Shown here: piece after piece, positions 45,001 through 55,900 of the stretch
Layout of the letters: every line of letters begins with the position of its first letter
How positions within the stretch are numbered: position 1 is the first letter of the stretch
NCBI RefSeq assembly: GCF_005473905.2
Contig: NZ_CP061336.1
Span: 2,658,501-2,722,500, forward strand
Reading direction: 5' to 3'
DNA: 64,000 bases
Source: Ruminiclostridium herbifermentans
GTDB taxonomy: Bacteria > Bacillota > Clostridia > Acetivibrionales > DSM-1351
Made by a program: the position numbers and the translations under genes
Notes under the pieces: generated by a model
What the model was told of the DNA's origin: nothing
The model's input: the letters and a program-made list of their open reading frames with translations, nothing else
The model's database searches: none

Positions 45001-47088
45001 ATCCTTACCAGTTATTACATACCACTTGCTTCTGCGCATTCCATCAGGCTCAGCTGGGTCAATAACCTCATTAACCACATCATAATAGTCAATGTATTCT
45101 CCATATCTATTAATTATCAGCTTTATATAAGCTTTCAATCTATTAAGCACCAATTCTTTGTTGGCAGCCTGCTTTACAGGATCCTTCTCTATTAGAACCA
45201 AATTTCCATTTTCATCTGTTGTTGTTAAATCATTCCCGTTTTCATCTGTAAAGAGCCAGTCAGGTGTCTGACTATGCCATACTAAGGTGTGCCAACGCCA
45301 CTTCAAATTATTAGCTTCTGTATATTCTTTAATATAATCTGAAAAATCTAAATTTAAATTTGCTTCTGTGATGTCCTCAAGGGCAAGGAATGTATTAGGT
45401 AATATTGACTCTGGCTTATTATCATTTCCCGCTACCATGCTATTAAAATGCTTCTTGAGCAAATCACCTGAAGATCCAGTATACTCACCAGGTACTACTG
45501 ATGCTCCCATTTCGAAATATTTTTCATATACATCCTTTAATGAAGGAATATCAGTCTGTATTCCTGAAGGTGGTATATATGTAACACAGAAATCATCAAT
45601 GTAGAAGGATGCTGTATCTCCCCTTGATTCTATGTACAAGCTTACTTCATCAGCATCATATGCCATTAAGTAATCAAAATTAAGATTAACCCAACCTTCA
45701 CTTTCTGTTACAACAAATGGATTGCTCACAGAACCAAAAAGATTAGTATATTTTGTGTCACCATCTTTAGTATAAGCCATTGAAACAATGATTCCTGATT
45801 GTTCGCTGCCAGGTGCTATTTTCAGCCAAGTGGAAATATTATATTTTGAACCCTGAAGCATTTTTCCACTTACATCAATAATAGGACCGTCAATTTCATC
45901 CTCTCTGTCACTAACAAGTAAACTATATGTTCCTGCTTTTTTATCAGCATTTGTTACTGTAACATTACAACCTAATCTTGATGTAAAGCCCTGAGTGGTC
46001 TTGTCTTCAAATCCTATATTAGGTACACCAGCTCCTGGAGATGCAATATATATATCATCAATATAGAATGAATCATATGGGTCACTGCTTTCAAAGTACA
46101 AGGTTTGATCTACCATGTCTTCAGTAAATGAATATGTACCTTTAATTTCATGCCATTCACTATCATTAATGCTGCCAGTTGAAGCAACCTGTTTATATTC
46201 TGTGCTTGCTCCGCCAGCTGTTGCTTTTTGCTGCATTGTTAAACTAATTGCACTAGGTGTTGTTGATGCACATATAGATTTAACCTTTGCTGTAACTGTG
46301 TAAATTACATCCTTGTCCAACTTTCCTAAAGCATTTATGCTTGCACCATGCCAATTTTGACTTCGTCCTGTTACCTTTATACTGTTTGGTAATGATGTGG
46401 CTGCCTCTGCAGAAACAGCAACATTAACACCGTCTCCTCTTGGACTCCATCCTTGTGTTGTTCCATTGTCAAAATTATATTCATAACTCTTTATATTACT
46501 TGATGCTTCTGGTTTTGAATTATCTAAACTTACTAATGTGAAAGTTACGTCATCAAGATAATAGTCAGGTGTATTATTGCTATCAGCAGATTCAATTTTT
46601 ATACTGCTAGCAACCATTATTTTAGACAATGTGAATGTTCCCTCAAGCTTTGTCCATTCGCTAGAAGTAACATTATCATTTGCTGTAAGCTGATCATAAG
46701 CATCACCATCTGCACCTTTATCAGTATGCTGGTGGGTTATCTTAAGAGCACTTCTTTCTGCTGACACAAGCTTTACATAACCCTCAATCTTGTATTTTCC
46801 TGCTGGAAATGAAGTAATATTGAGCATTGCTCCTTGCCAATTTGCAGAAGAATTTGATGACTTTAGTCCATACGAACCACTATTAGCCGCAACTGTATCA
46901 TTAACTACTTCAACAGTGCTGACTAATCCTTCCCAACCTTGAGAAGAACCATCTTCAAAATCATATTTTTTTGTGTCACCAGCCTCAGCAAATAAAGTAT
47001 CTGCTGCTTGAACATCTGACATGCTCATTGGTAATAATGATGTTAAAACTATCGCTATTACCAAAAGCAGACTTAGTTTTTTTGACAT
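42067..47088 (-). CDS. SLH-anchored multimodular GH10 xylanase
   Basis: 1673 aa, start set by GGAGGTAGGAAC. Order: signal peptide 1-28; three CBM22-like domains (about 38-187, 200-350, 353-510; each with a DFE/NFD-G-QGW start and YYLDDVTF/FYIDDIYI-like end); GH10 barrel (about 513-890). In the barrel the acid/base Glu is in DYYDVVNEVIDPAEP near residue 674 and the nucleophile Glu in QVTELDVSNYD near residue 786. Two CBM9 domains follow (904-1055, 1057-1232; GTPKIDGNSELLW, GTPTIDGTKDKIW), then a Gly/Ser linker, a 210-residue uncharacterised domain (1260-1470) and three SLH repeats (1487-1673; AYSDVEKHWSKDAV, YDSISIAYEYGLVSGYADNS). It is cell-wall bound, not cellulosomal, and would cut xylan near the cell. 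The layout matches known clostridial Xyn10 enzymes. Confidence 0.93.
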   Translation of the reverse strand: MSKKLSLLLVIAIVLTSLLPMSMSDVQAADTLFAEAGDTKKYDFEDGSSQGWEGLVSTVEVVNDTVAANSGSYGLKSSNSSANWQGAMLNITSFPAGKYKIEGYVKLVSAERSALKITHQHTDKGADGDAYDQLTANDNVTSSEWTKLEGTFTLSKIMVASSIKIESADSNNTPDYYLDDVTFTLVSLDNSKPEASSNIKSYEYNFDNGTTQGWSPRGDGVNVAVSAEAATSLPNSIKVTGRSQNWHGASINALGKLDKDVIYTVTAKVKSICASTTPSAISLTMQQKATAGGASTEYKQVASTGSINDSEWHEIKGTYSFTEDMVDQTLYFESSDPYDSFYIDDIYIASPGAGVPNIGFEDKTTQGFTSRLGCNVTVTNADKKAGTYSLLVSDREDEIDGPIIDVSGKMLQGSKYNISTWLKIAPGSEQSGIIVSMAYTKDGDTKYTNLFGSVSNPFVVTESEGWVNLNFDYLMAYDADEVSLYIESRGDTASFYIDDFCVTYIPPSGIQTDIPSLKDVYEKYFEMGASVVPGEYTGSSGDLLKKHFNSMVAGNDNKPESILPNTFLALEDITEANLNLDFSDYIKEYTEANNLKWRWHTLVWHSQTPDWLFTDENGNDLTTTDENGNLVLIEKDPVKQAANKELVLNRLKAYIKLIINRYGEYIDYYDVVNEVIDPAEPDGMRRSKWYVITGKDYIKVAFKTAKDELYAKGYTGKLYINDYNTEQPSKRDFLYNLVQEINKDEPLIDGVGHQCHIGRTSPSVSSIIASIEKFADAGLDNQVTELDVSNYDDSVSDFAKSTANKDVPEEVLLEQGYRYKQLFEGLLDIDKKKDCISSVAIWGISDANTWLSTFPITRLEKPLLFDTNQQAKYAYWGVVLANPEYKEYSANLPILIKNLSTPKGTPKIDGNSELLWESNAPISVQGDNGYIGSFRVRWDENNLYVFAEVTDASTNKSGSIDVFVNDTKTTFERKNSNSNFKTVETEKGYILEAKIPLTSTVVLDEKVSFDIRFVDGNGKMVSWNDITNNQDTSKANIGKLTLSEAVSATEAIKGTPTIDGTKDKIWDNANEISVNKFITGTSGATAVARTMWDENKLYVYAVVTDGSLHKESKDTYQQDSIEIFVDQKNDKTDIYGDDDGQYRINFDNEQSFGSNPGGSALTSAAIVTETGYIVEAAIDLDKIDAKEGTVIGFDLQVNNSDNSNGIRDSVAIWNDISGNSWSSLVKIGVVKLVSTKGSNTDNGSGSGSNSGSGSGTGTTPNDDKIKINGKNDKFAKIISEVIKGKKHTILEIIEDEISKILKDNILTITIDVKNGSNIVEGRFEGVTFKELKTKNAVLQINTENGTYILPASKIDIEKIALALGSDLKDITISIKIAESSDEKIALAEENAKKNKYKLVAKPIEFEITVTNGDKTIDVSKFDSFIERLIAIPDDINPKEISTAVIINTDGSFSHIPTSIVYIDGKYYAKIKSMTNSTYAVIANNKAYSDVEKHWSKDAVNVVTSRLILSGTVGDKFEPNLSINRGEFVDSVVKALGLYRSGAGVDSFIDVTKASAYYDSISIAYEYGLVSGYADNSFKPNSKITRQEALVIVAKAMKLAGIKTDLNENELNNILSSFKDSNKVSSWSKMAIAACIKNNIISGTNTKMIEPQSNITRGEVASIINKILKNSGLI

Positions 47089-48237
47089 GTTCCTACCTCC
47101 TAAATTTGATATGTGTTTTATTGCACTGGTATTTGCCTAAAAAGCTCCGATATATTGAATATTGACTGAATCCCCTTTTCAAACACACATAATATATCGA
47201 CTGAAATCCCCTTTTCAAATTTACAAAAATTTTAGCTTTGTATAAATCCTTACTCCATAATATGCTTATAACTATTATCCACTGCAACAGTGCAGCTATT
47301 CTAACACTAATATCAGTGGCAGTATTAGCGTGGCAGACAATAGAGTAAGCATTTCTTCTCAAAATGCTATTTAGGCAAACCAAGTGCAAAATAATAGTAT
47401 ATTATAATATGCTATTATTTCAAACAATACAATTAAATTGATACCTATTTAAATTATGATATTTAATCTATCTTCTTGATTTCTTGCTAAATGTTCTTAG
47501 GGAAATATATTAAGCAGAGTTTTAGTAAATTTACTTTGCAACACTTAGAAATGCTTTTAATTTGAGCATTCTTAATATACTATAATTTCCCTAAAAGCCA
47601 TTAGAATAAGCATATGGAAACTTCCATTAATTTAGGAAATACTATATCATAAATATAAATCTATACACAATATATAAATCTATACAAAACATATAAAATA
47701 CTAATATGTTTAGAAATGTAATGGAGACATTTGATTTTTATAAACGTTATTTACTTTACTATTAGCTTATAACAATAAATGTTTTGATAACAAGTGTAGA
47801 AAATATATAATGAATTGTATTCAGCAATACTAAAGACTTATTATTCTGGGGAAATCTAAAAAATATCATATCTTGTATAGTATGTTTTTATTATATTTAA
47901 AGATCTTACAATAATAACCAATAAAATTCACTTTCCAACAATAGCTGATAAAACACCCCTAAAATCATATAATATGCTGCAATATCTATTTGTAAGCTTC
48001 GTAAAAACAAGTTATAATTGTAATATAATTGATATTTTAATCATAGTTGTTAATTTTCTGCACCTTGAAAATAGAAAAATCTTATCTTTAGTGGCCTATT
48101 TATCCGTCGTATTAATTACATTATTGATGCAGCAACACAAATATTAATATAATTTGATGTTGAATTGTATCAATATATTTTTTGAGTTTTTATCCACTAG
48201 CATATTGTTAACTTAAATATTACAGGAGGAATTTTGT
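47089..48237. other. Long divergent intergenic region, 1149 bases
   Basis: Leader of both the GH10 gene (minus) and the CotH-dockerin gene (plus). A direct repeat GACTGAA(A)TCCCCTTTTCAAA occurs twice near 47164-47219. The 98-codon minus frame at 47093-47389 is not convincing. No other element was recognised. Confidence 0.45.
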
Positions 48238-50097
48238 ATGAAAAGAAGTCGCTTACTAATTTTGTCATTAGTAATAGCACTTGCTGCAAGTGTTTTTTCA
48301 ATGACAATAGTCTCCGCAGCAACACTTTACGGTGATTTAAACCAAGATGGTGCAATAGATGCCATAGATTTTGCTTTAATGAAAGGTCATCTTTTAGGTA
48401 ATACTGAATTATCTGATCTTAAAGCTGCAGATTTAGATGCAGATGGTTCTGTTAATGCACTTGATTACTCATTATTGAAGCAATATTTACTTAAGGTAAT
48501 TGATAAGTTCCCAGCTGATAAAGGCACAGAAGAAGGAAAGAAAACTGAAGCTGAGAAATTGCTTGGAGATATAATTTTCTCTGTTCCTGGTTCAACCTTC
48601 CAGAACTCTATTTCAGTATCTTTAAGTACAAAAATTTCAAATGCTGAAATACGTTATACAACTGATGGAAGCATTCCTACAATTAATTCACCAGTTTATA
48701 AGAATCCTTTAACGCTTACAAAAACCACTCAAGTAAGAGCTCAAGCTTTTGTAAATGGAGCTGCAAGTGGCAAGGTGGGTACAGCAGTTTATATATGCAC
48801 TTCAATAAATACCACTCATGATTTACCTATTGTAATTATTGATTCCTATGGTGCTGGAAAAGCAGGTAAAGAAGATTATTTAGAGGCTGCAATCATGGTA
48901 ATGGAGCCTAAAAACAATCAAGCTTCATTATTGCAAGCTCCTACAATTGCTACAAGAGGTGGCTACCATATTCGTGGACAATCCTCCTCAAATTTTGAAA
49001 AGGCACCTTATAGACTCGAATTCTGGGATAACAAAGGTGACGATGCAAAATATTCAATAATGGGTCTCCCTGCAGATGGAGACTGGTGTTTACTTTCACC
49101 ATATCCGGATAAATCCCTTATCCGTAATGCCTTAGCATATGAACTTGGAAATATAATGGGATTAGAAACACCTGGCTATACATTTGTAGAGGTATATATC
49201 AATACTGATAATCAGCCGGTATCTTCTTCCGACTACCAAGGTGTTTACTTGTTAACTGAAAAAATAGAAATAGACAAGGATCGTCTAAACATTGCGAAAT
49301 TAAAAAAAGAAGATTTAACTGAGCCAAATATTACAGGTGGTTACTTAATGCAGTTCAATATGATGGCAGCAGAACCTCCATTAATCAGAGGTAACGGATG
49401 GTCTGACCTTGAACTTACAGAGCCTGATGATGCTCTTCCTGAGCAAATTGCTTGGATAACAAATTACATTCAAAAAACTCACAATGCTATCCACAGTGCA
49501 AACCCATCAGATCCAAATACCGGTTATCCTGCATACATAGATGTTGATTCATTTGTAGATTATATAATCGTAAATGAAATGGCACGCCAAGGTGACTCAT
49601 ACATGCGTAGTACAAGAATATTTAAAGACAGAGGTCAAAAGCTAAAAGCCGGACCTCTCTGGGACTTTGACCTTGGCTTTGATTGTGTCGCTGGTTTTGG
49701 CTGGGGCGGTGGAGGATCTTCTAATGTACAAGGATGGCAGTTCCAACCTATGTTCGGTACAAACTCGACTGTTGATTGGTACTACACATTAATGAAGGAT
49801 CCAAGCTTCCAGCAAAAAATTGCAGCCCGTTGGAGTTCATTACGCAGCGGTCCTCTATCTGATAATAATTTGAAGGCATTGATACAAAGGTTATCAAGTC
49901 CGTTGTCAAACGGTGCAAAGCGTAACTTCCAAAAATGGAATATCTTAAACACTTCTATGGTAGGTGGTTTTGGAACACAAACTACACAGACTTGGGAGCA
50001 GCAGATAGATATTCTTCAAAGATTTGTAATCAATAGAGCTGCTTGGCTAGACACATCTGGTTGGAAGCCTACAACTACTAACCCATGGGGATTTTAG
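48238..50097 (+). CDS. CotH kinase-like protein with N-terminal dockerin
   Basis: 619 aa, ACAGGAGGAATTTTGT before the ATG. Signal peptide 1-28. A type I dockerin lies at 31-95 ([40 protein letters not shown]). A chitobiase/FN3-like beta domain occupies about 115-190 (AEIRYTTDGSIPTINSPVYK). The CotH domain spans about 195-600: RGGYHIRGQSSSNFEKAPYR, KSLIRNALAYELGNIMGLET, GVYLLTEKIEID and the active-site GPLWDFDLGFD. CotH proteins are atypical protein kinases, known from spore coats. Dockerin-borne CotH proteins occur in cellulosomes, where their role is unsettled (structural, or phosphorylation of cellulosome proteins). Monocistronic, with its own promoter region. Confidence 0.9.
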   Translation: MKRSRLLILSLVIALAASVFSMTIVSAATLYGDLNQDGAIDAIDFALMKGHLLGNTELSDLKAADLDADGSVNALDYSLLKQYLLKVIDKFPADKGTEEGKKTEAEKLLGDIIFSVPGSTFQNSISVSLSTKISNAEIRYTTDGSIPTINSPVYKNPLTLTKTTQVRAQAFVNGAASGKVGTAVYICTSINTTHDLPIVIIDSYGAGKAGKEDYLEAAIMVMEPKNNQASLLQAPTIATRGGYHIRGQSSSNFEKAPYRLEFWDNKGDDAKYSIMGLPADGDWCLLSPYPDKSLIRNALAYELGNIMGLETPGYTFVEVYINTDNQPVSSSDYQGVYLLTEKIEIDKDRLNIAKLKKEDLTEPNITGGYLMQFNMMAAEPPLIRGNGWSDLELTEPDDALPEQIAWITNYIQKTHNAIHSANPSDPNTGYPAYIDVDSFVDYIIVNEMARQGDSYMRSTRIFKDRGQKLKAGPLWDFDLGFDCVAGFGWGGGGSSNVQGWQFQPMFGTNSTVDWYYTLMKDPSFQQKIAARWSSLRSGPLSDNNLKALIQRLSSPLSNGAKRNFQKWNILNTSMVGGFGTQTTQTWEQQIDILQRFVINRAAWLDTSGWKPTTTNPWGF

Positions 50098-50461
50098 AGT
50101 TATAAATAGTAGTTTGTTTCTTACAAATGTGGTTTTAACACATATTGAGTTTATGGCTTCAGATGTAGTTCTTTATATGTAGTTTTTATGTGTAGTTCTT
50201 CATCCGAAACTTCGAATGGTTAATTGCCATAATGCAGATAGCATATATATGTGTTATCTGCATTATGTACCGGATAAGTACCCACTAAATTTAAGATGAG
50301 TATACTCATTTATTAACATATCATTGGCAATTGTTGCGCATGGCAATTGCCAAAAGAAGCAAATTATATTCTAACCAATACCTGTAGAGCACTTTAATTT
50401 TTGGGTTTCAAAGCAGGCTTACATGCAAAGTAGATATTTAAATAGTTTTATATAAAAAAAT

Positions 50462-50491
50462 ACAGTAACCAGACAAATGTCTTGTTACTGT
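50462..50491. terminator. Bidirectional intrinsic terminator
   Basis: ACAGTAACCAGACA pairs with TCTTGTTACTGT around a short loop, flanked by A7 on one side and TTATTTTTTA on the other. It separates two convergent genes. Confidence 0.85.
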
Positions 50492-50561
50492 TATTTTTTA
50501 TTCAATATATCATATTCAATATATCAATGGTTTGCTCACGAAATTTCTGCTGAAATAGTGC

Positions 50562-50673
50562 GGTGGAGAAACAAGCACTTCCGCCGAACGTATACCACTC
50601 GACATCCTGTCTCGAGCTAATACTCACAGCTACTTTACTTTCGCTGTGTCGGCTACAATACTTGCTCTTCACC
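50562..50673 (-). repeat. Structured repeat element, copy 2
   Basis: Minus strand: AGGTGAAGAGCAAGTATTGT, AGCCGACACAGCG, GTAGCTGTGAGTATTAGC, CTCGAGACAGGATGTCGAG and GGCGGAAGTGCTTG, ending TTTCTCCACC. It keeps the outer pairing and inner hairpins of copy 1 (33269-33377), with altered bases in the stem around GACAGGATGTC. Confidence 0.7.
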
Positions 50674-50910
50674 TATTATTTCTAGCATCAATTTCTATTC
50701 AAGCTTATCCATTAATATATAATTGCACTCGCGTACTATTTATATAGTATTTCTTGTTTTTTTATACAATATCATCACAAATGTATTAACTGTAATTGTC
50801 TTTTGCCATTTCGATTGTGTATTAACGCCACAGAAAAGCCCCAGTTTTGGTATAAAATATATCTCATGTACTTCTCAAATATATATTACACAACCAGAAA
50901 ATTACTTTGC

Positions 50911-52698
50911 TTAAGGTTTAGTTACATTTGTTACCTCTAGGTAATCTAAATTAGGGCCTCCTGTTGCTACAATAGAAGAAGCTCTTATTTTATTTATACC
51001 AGCATTAAGATTTGCATTTATAGTTACATCTTGCCAAGTGGTCCATACTCCTGTAGAAAAGAAGCTTAAACTGCTGATTACAGTATTTCCATTAACCTCT
51101 ATTTTCATAGGACGATCAGCCGTTGTACCATTTGCATATCTAAACTTTAGTTTATACAAACCTGCCTTTTCAGCATTAACAGTCCATTCAATATAGCTTG
51201 TTGTATCATTGTTTAAATTGCAATAACCTTCCCCTATAAAGCCACCGTTAATTGTCTCTTTTACGCCGTTGAAAATATAAGCATCTTCAGCCTGATATAT
51301 TGTTGAAATTTCTGTATTTCCCTCATCTACAGGAAATTCTGTAATGGCTCCTAGAAGATACTTTTTCATTAATGCAAAATCTAATGCATTTATGTTGCCA
51401 TCTCCATCAAGGTCAGCAGCAATTTTGTCATCTACATCTGGGAAATCACTAATTACACCGAGTAAGAATTGCTTCATAAGTGCAAAATCTATTGCATCAA
51501 TATTTCCATCTCCATTTAAATCACCAGCTTTGTCCTTTTCTTTAGAATCGAAAAGACCCTGCCTTTGTATATCCTCAACAATTAAACGTGCCAGTTCAGT
51601 TGCACCTGCTCTATTAGGATGAACAGCATCCCCACTCATAAATAAGGAAAGGGTTGCATTTGGCCCAATACTTGTGAAATATCTAGAACTTAAAACATTT
51701 AGGTCTACTAGTGGAACATTTTCTTCTCTTGCAAGTGCAAGTGTGGAGTTTCTATAATATCTGCCTTCAGAATTATGTACATTTGAGGAATTGAAATCTG
51801 TTGATCTTCCCTGGGGAGTTACCAATATTATAGTAGCACCCTTTGCAACTGTTTGTTTCACCATATCTCTCATTATTTCTTTAAATTGTGCCTCAGTTGT
51901 ATTGTTTTTTGCTGCTGTATCGTTTATTCCGAATTCTAATAAGAAGTAATCTCCTGGCTTAATGTATTTAAGGATTGTTTCAAACTGACCATCATCCCTA
52001 AAGCCTCTTGCACACTGCCCACTGGCAGCTATATTTCTTATTTGAAATTCTTTCGTATCTATAAACCTATGAAGCATTTGCCCCCATCCAGCTTGTGCAC
52101 TAGTGTCTATTGGATAGTAATTGCAGGCTGTTGAGTCTCCTCCTACATATATAGTTCTGTTTGTCACTGCATTATCTGATATTTTTTTAATTGTAAGAGC
52201 ACTTAGTGTAAAGGCTGTTCCTTCTTTACCTTCAGTAACCAATATATTTAACTGCCCATCTGTTATTGGAATTTGAAATTTATCCTTTGCACAATTTCCA
52301 GTCATATTAATAATTTGAAACACACCTTCTGCAGCAACACTTGCTCTTGAAGTATTTCCCAATGTCACTTCAATCTCATAGAGTCCATTTGGCAAGTCTA
52401 CGTTAAAAGTATTTGTACTTTTTGTACCAAAGGCCAAAAATTGAACAGCATCACTTGTAAGCCCACTGCCTGATGCTGTTACATTTTTCATATTTGCTGG
52501 AGTATTAAAACCATATCCTCTTGCAGCACTGTAAGCAGTGGTTGCACTAACACCAATATATCCTGGCTCTACTGCTCCACCACCAAAATCGAACTTATAT
52601 TCAGTTGCCGCTGTTGCATTAAATCCATTTGTATTGCAGGCAATTGTTGTTGTGAAAATGACAGCACACAAAAACTTGCATATTTTATTTTTCAACAT
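50911..52698 (-). CDS. Dockerin-bearing rhamnogalacturonan acetylesterase (CE12-like) with CBM35
   Basis: 595 aa, start set by GAGGGAGAACTT. Signal peptide 1-31. Residues 33-180 form a beta-sandwich beginning YKFDFGGGAVEPGYIGV, as in CE12 esterases. The SGNH esterase domain (about 183-385) has YVGGDSTACNYYP (catalytic Ser), FLLEFGINDTA (Asn) and SGDAVHPNRAGA (Asp-His). The dockerin (about 390-455) has [20 protein letters not shown] and [22 protein letters not shown]-terminal CBM35-like domain (about 465-595) starts [20 protein letters not shown]. It removes acetyl groups from rhamnogalacturonan, opening pectin to the lyase encoded next. It lies 280 bases downstream of that lyase gene on the same strand. 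Confidence 0.88.
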   Translation of the reverse strand: MLKNKICKFLCAVIFTTTIACNTNGFNATAATEYKFDFGGGAVEPGYIGVSATTAYSAARGYGFNTPANMKNVTASGSGLTSDAVQFLAFGTKSTNTFNVDLPNGLYEIEVTLGNTSRASVAAEGVFQIINMTGNCAKDKFQIPITDGQLNILVTEGKEGTAFTLSALTIKKISDNAVTNRTIYVGGDSTACNYYPIDTSAQAGWGQMLHRFIDTKEFQIRNIAASGQCARGFRDDGQFETILKYIKPGDYFLLEFGINDTAAKNNTTEAQFKEIMRDMVKQTVAKGATIILVTPQGRSTDFNSSNVHNSEGRYYRNSTLALAREENVPLVDLNVLSSRYFTSIGPNATLSLFMSGDAVHPNRAGATELARLIVEDIQRQGLFDSKEKDKAGDLNGDGNIDAIDFALMKQFLLGVISDFPDVDDKIAADLDGDGNINALDFALMKKYLLGAITEFPVDEGNTEISTIYQAEDAYIFNGVKETINGGFIGEGYCNLNNDTTSYIEWTVNAEKAGLYKLKFRYANGTTADRPMKIEVNGNTVISSLSFFSTGVWTTWQDVTINANLNAGINKIRASSIVATGGPNLDYLEVTNVTKP

Positions 52699-52903
52699 AA
52701 GTTCTCCCTCACATAAATTATTTTTTTAAAAATTAGTAATCTTTTTATAATCAAATAATCTTTCATACTTGAATTTTTTTAATTACAATCAGCTTTCATA
52801 TAAAAAGCTATTATTTTATAAATAACATACCTCTTTATGCGATAAATCTGCCAACTAAATTCTACTATTAAAATTAATATATAATTTTCTTGGACTTCTT
52901 TAA

Positions 52904-52942
52904 AGCTACCTCCACTTATCATACAGAAGAGTGGAGGCAGCT
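52904..52942 (-). terminator. Terminator after the lyase-esterase gene
   Basis: AGCTACCTCCACT pairs with AGTGGAGGCAGCT (one mismatch). On the minus strand TTTAAAG follows. Confidence 0.7.
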
Positions 52943-52978
52943 GCTTAATTCTCAAAGGTATAACCGTAATAATTTTTA

Positions 52979-55900
52979 CTATTTAACAGCACTAGCTAAT
53001 GGTATATTTAACTTCTTTACTTCTTGTGCAATAATTTTAGCCATAGCATCTGCACCCGCTTCTGTAAAATGAGTATAATCAGTTCCATTTGAAGAAACTA
53101 AGTACAATTTGTATGCTTCATTATACCCAATAGAAGTTAAGTAGTTTAAGCTAAGAGTCATCAAATCAATCAATAGTACATTTTCCTCACTTGCTACCTG
53201 CTTCATAGCAATACAATAATCAGGGAAATCATTTTTAAAAGCACCATTTGAATAATTAAGTCTTGCAACTGGAGTTATTAACACTGGAATTGCACCTTTT
53301 GCTCTTGCACCAGCAACATATTTCTTAAGGTATTCTTTATAGGTTGTATATGGTGCTGCATAACGGTCAGCATTATTTACAGTTGCATCGTTATGTCCAA
53401 ATTGAACAAATAAATAATCATTGGGTTTTATAACATTCAAAATAGCATCTAGTCTTCCTTGCTCTACAAAGTTTTTAGAACTTCTTCCTCCAATTGCATG
53501 GTTTGAAAAGGTAACTTTTGAATCAAAGTATTTCCAAATCATTTGACCCCATCCAGCTTGAGGATAGTAGGATGCATTATAAGTCATTACTGTTGAATCA
53601 CCGCAAAGATACACCGTAGCCCCATTAAACGGCTTTGTTGTTGGAGCAGTAGCATTTGTCACCTCCAAGTAGTCAACATTAGGACCTCCTGTGTCTGTAG
53701 TAGAAGAAGCCCTGATAGTATTGATGCCGGCTACAAGATTTGCAGTTAATACAACTTCCTGCCATGCTGTCCAGCTTCCTGTAGGGACAAAGCTTGTACT
53801 GCTACTAACTACGTTTCCATTAACTCGTATTTCCATTGGACGGTCAGCATTAGTACCATTTGCATATCTGAACTTAAGTGTTTGAACACCTGCTTTTTCT
53901 ACATTTATAGTCCATTCGACATAGCTTGATTTTTCATTGTTATAGTTAGCATAACCTTCTCCAGTAAAGCCACCGTTGATGTTTTCTTTTACACCATTAA
54001 ATATGTACGCATCTTCAGCCTGGAATATTGTTGAAAATGGTGTTGGAGGTTCGTCCTCTACAGGAAACTCCGTAATTACTCCTAACAGATATTTCTTCAT
54101 TAATGCAAAATCAAGTGCATTGATTTCTCCATCTCCATTTAAATCTGCATTCTCTTCAGATATATCCTCAGAAGAGTCAAGCAGGTACTTTTTAAGCAAT
54201 GCAAAGTCTATAGCATCTATGCTGCCATCACTATTTAAATCACCTCTAACTGGTTTATCTATAACAACTACATTATTAGGAGTATAAATATTTGGTATTG
54301 GCGGTTCTTTCATTCCACTGCCAATGAAAAAGCCTGTATGTGGAGGCTGATTATATGCAGTGTTCTGCCATGCTATTCCCAATCTATAAATAGGATCATG
54401 CATTAGTGTATAAATTCTGCGATTTGTAATATCTGTAGTAGTATATATACGTAAAGCTCTGTTATCACTTGTTGCAAATATAACTTCCTCTCTCCAGTCA
54501 CCCAATATATCTGCCTGTAAGCAAGGAGTAGCTTTTGTTCCATTTATTGAAACACAGCCAGTAGCAGAAAGCAATGTTCCCGCATTATACTTAGAAATTG
54601 TAGTACCGTCTAAAAGTTCACGGAGTTCATCTCCATCCCACCATATTGCAAAATTAGTTGGTCCAGGAGCAGTTCCTATATTTTGCCCTGTTGCACTATA
54701 AAGTGGTGAACCTGAAGCCCACATTTCTTCACCAGGAGAAGAAGCAACTATGTCAGCCGTACAAGCTCTTCCGCAATCCTTTGTATAGTTGTATCTGAAT
54801 ATTTGTTTACCTGTTTTTGCATCTAATAATACAGCACCTTTTTCCCCTTCCAAAGCTGTCCACACTTCTAAGCCTTCTCTGTTTGGATCCAAATCACCAA
54901 AATGCATTGCATCTCCGTGTCCTAATCCTGTAGTCCATAAGCCATTTCCATTATGGTCGATGACAGATGTACCATTTAAAATTTCATCAAAACCATCATT
55001 GTCAACATCTCCTACACTGAGATTGTGATTACCTTGTCCTGCGAATGCTGAATTACCGCTGTTATTACTATCAAATATCCATCTTTGTGTAAGCTTTCCA
55101 TCTCTAAAATCATATGCAACCGCTACCATTCTTGTATAATATCCACGCATCATTACAAGACTTGGATGTACTCCGTCAAGATAAGCTATACATGCTCTAA
55201 AACGGTCTACACGGTTTCCGTAATTATCTCCCCAACTGGAAACAGTGCCTCTTGGCGGATTATAATTAACAGTTGTAATAGCCGCACCAGTTTCTCCGTT
55301 AAATACAGTAAGATATTCTGGCCCTGACAATATGTATCCGTTAGCATCTACATAATTTGCATTTTTATCTCCAATATATATACCCTTACCATCCATAGTA
55401 CCGTCTGCAGTTTTACATGCAACCTCGGCCTTACCATCACCATCAAGATCATATACCATGAATTGAGTATAATGGGCACCGCCACGAATATTTCTGCCTA
55501 AGTTTATTGTCCATAATCTTTGACCATTAAGCTTATAGCCCTCAAGATATACTGGATCAGTAACTCCTGCATTTGCATTGTCATTTGTTGCTCTTTCCCA
55601 CTTTACTACAATATCATACTCTCCATCTCCATCTAAATCACCAGTACTGCAATCTCCTGCCATATATCCGTTGCCTGGTGGCGTAATAGGAACCTGTAAA
55701 TAATTCTGCCCCCATACATTTGCAGCCTTTGATGCAGCCTGTTCTTTACCATTAATAATTGCCTTTACAGTATATGTTGAACTGGTAGTACCACTTGCAT
55801 CAAGATAGTTTGTACTGTTGGTAATTGGTGTTGAATTTACTTTTGTTCCATTACGATATAAATTATATGCAACACTGGTTGGTTCTGTACCGAACATTCT

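Larger units (their letters stand above)
50098..50910. other. Convergent intergenic region, 813 bases
   Basis: It contains several hairpins: ATAATGCAGATA/TATCTGCATTAT (50229-50266), TTGGCAATTG/GCAATTGCCAA (50324-50353), the terminator at 50462-50491, and the structured repeat copy at 50562-50673. Confidence 0.6.

Noticed and set aside
47093-47389. 98-codon minus-strand frame upstream of the xylanase
   Set aside because: No convincing ribosome site; it contains direct repeats typical of the spacer and its end overlaps the xylanase leader.
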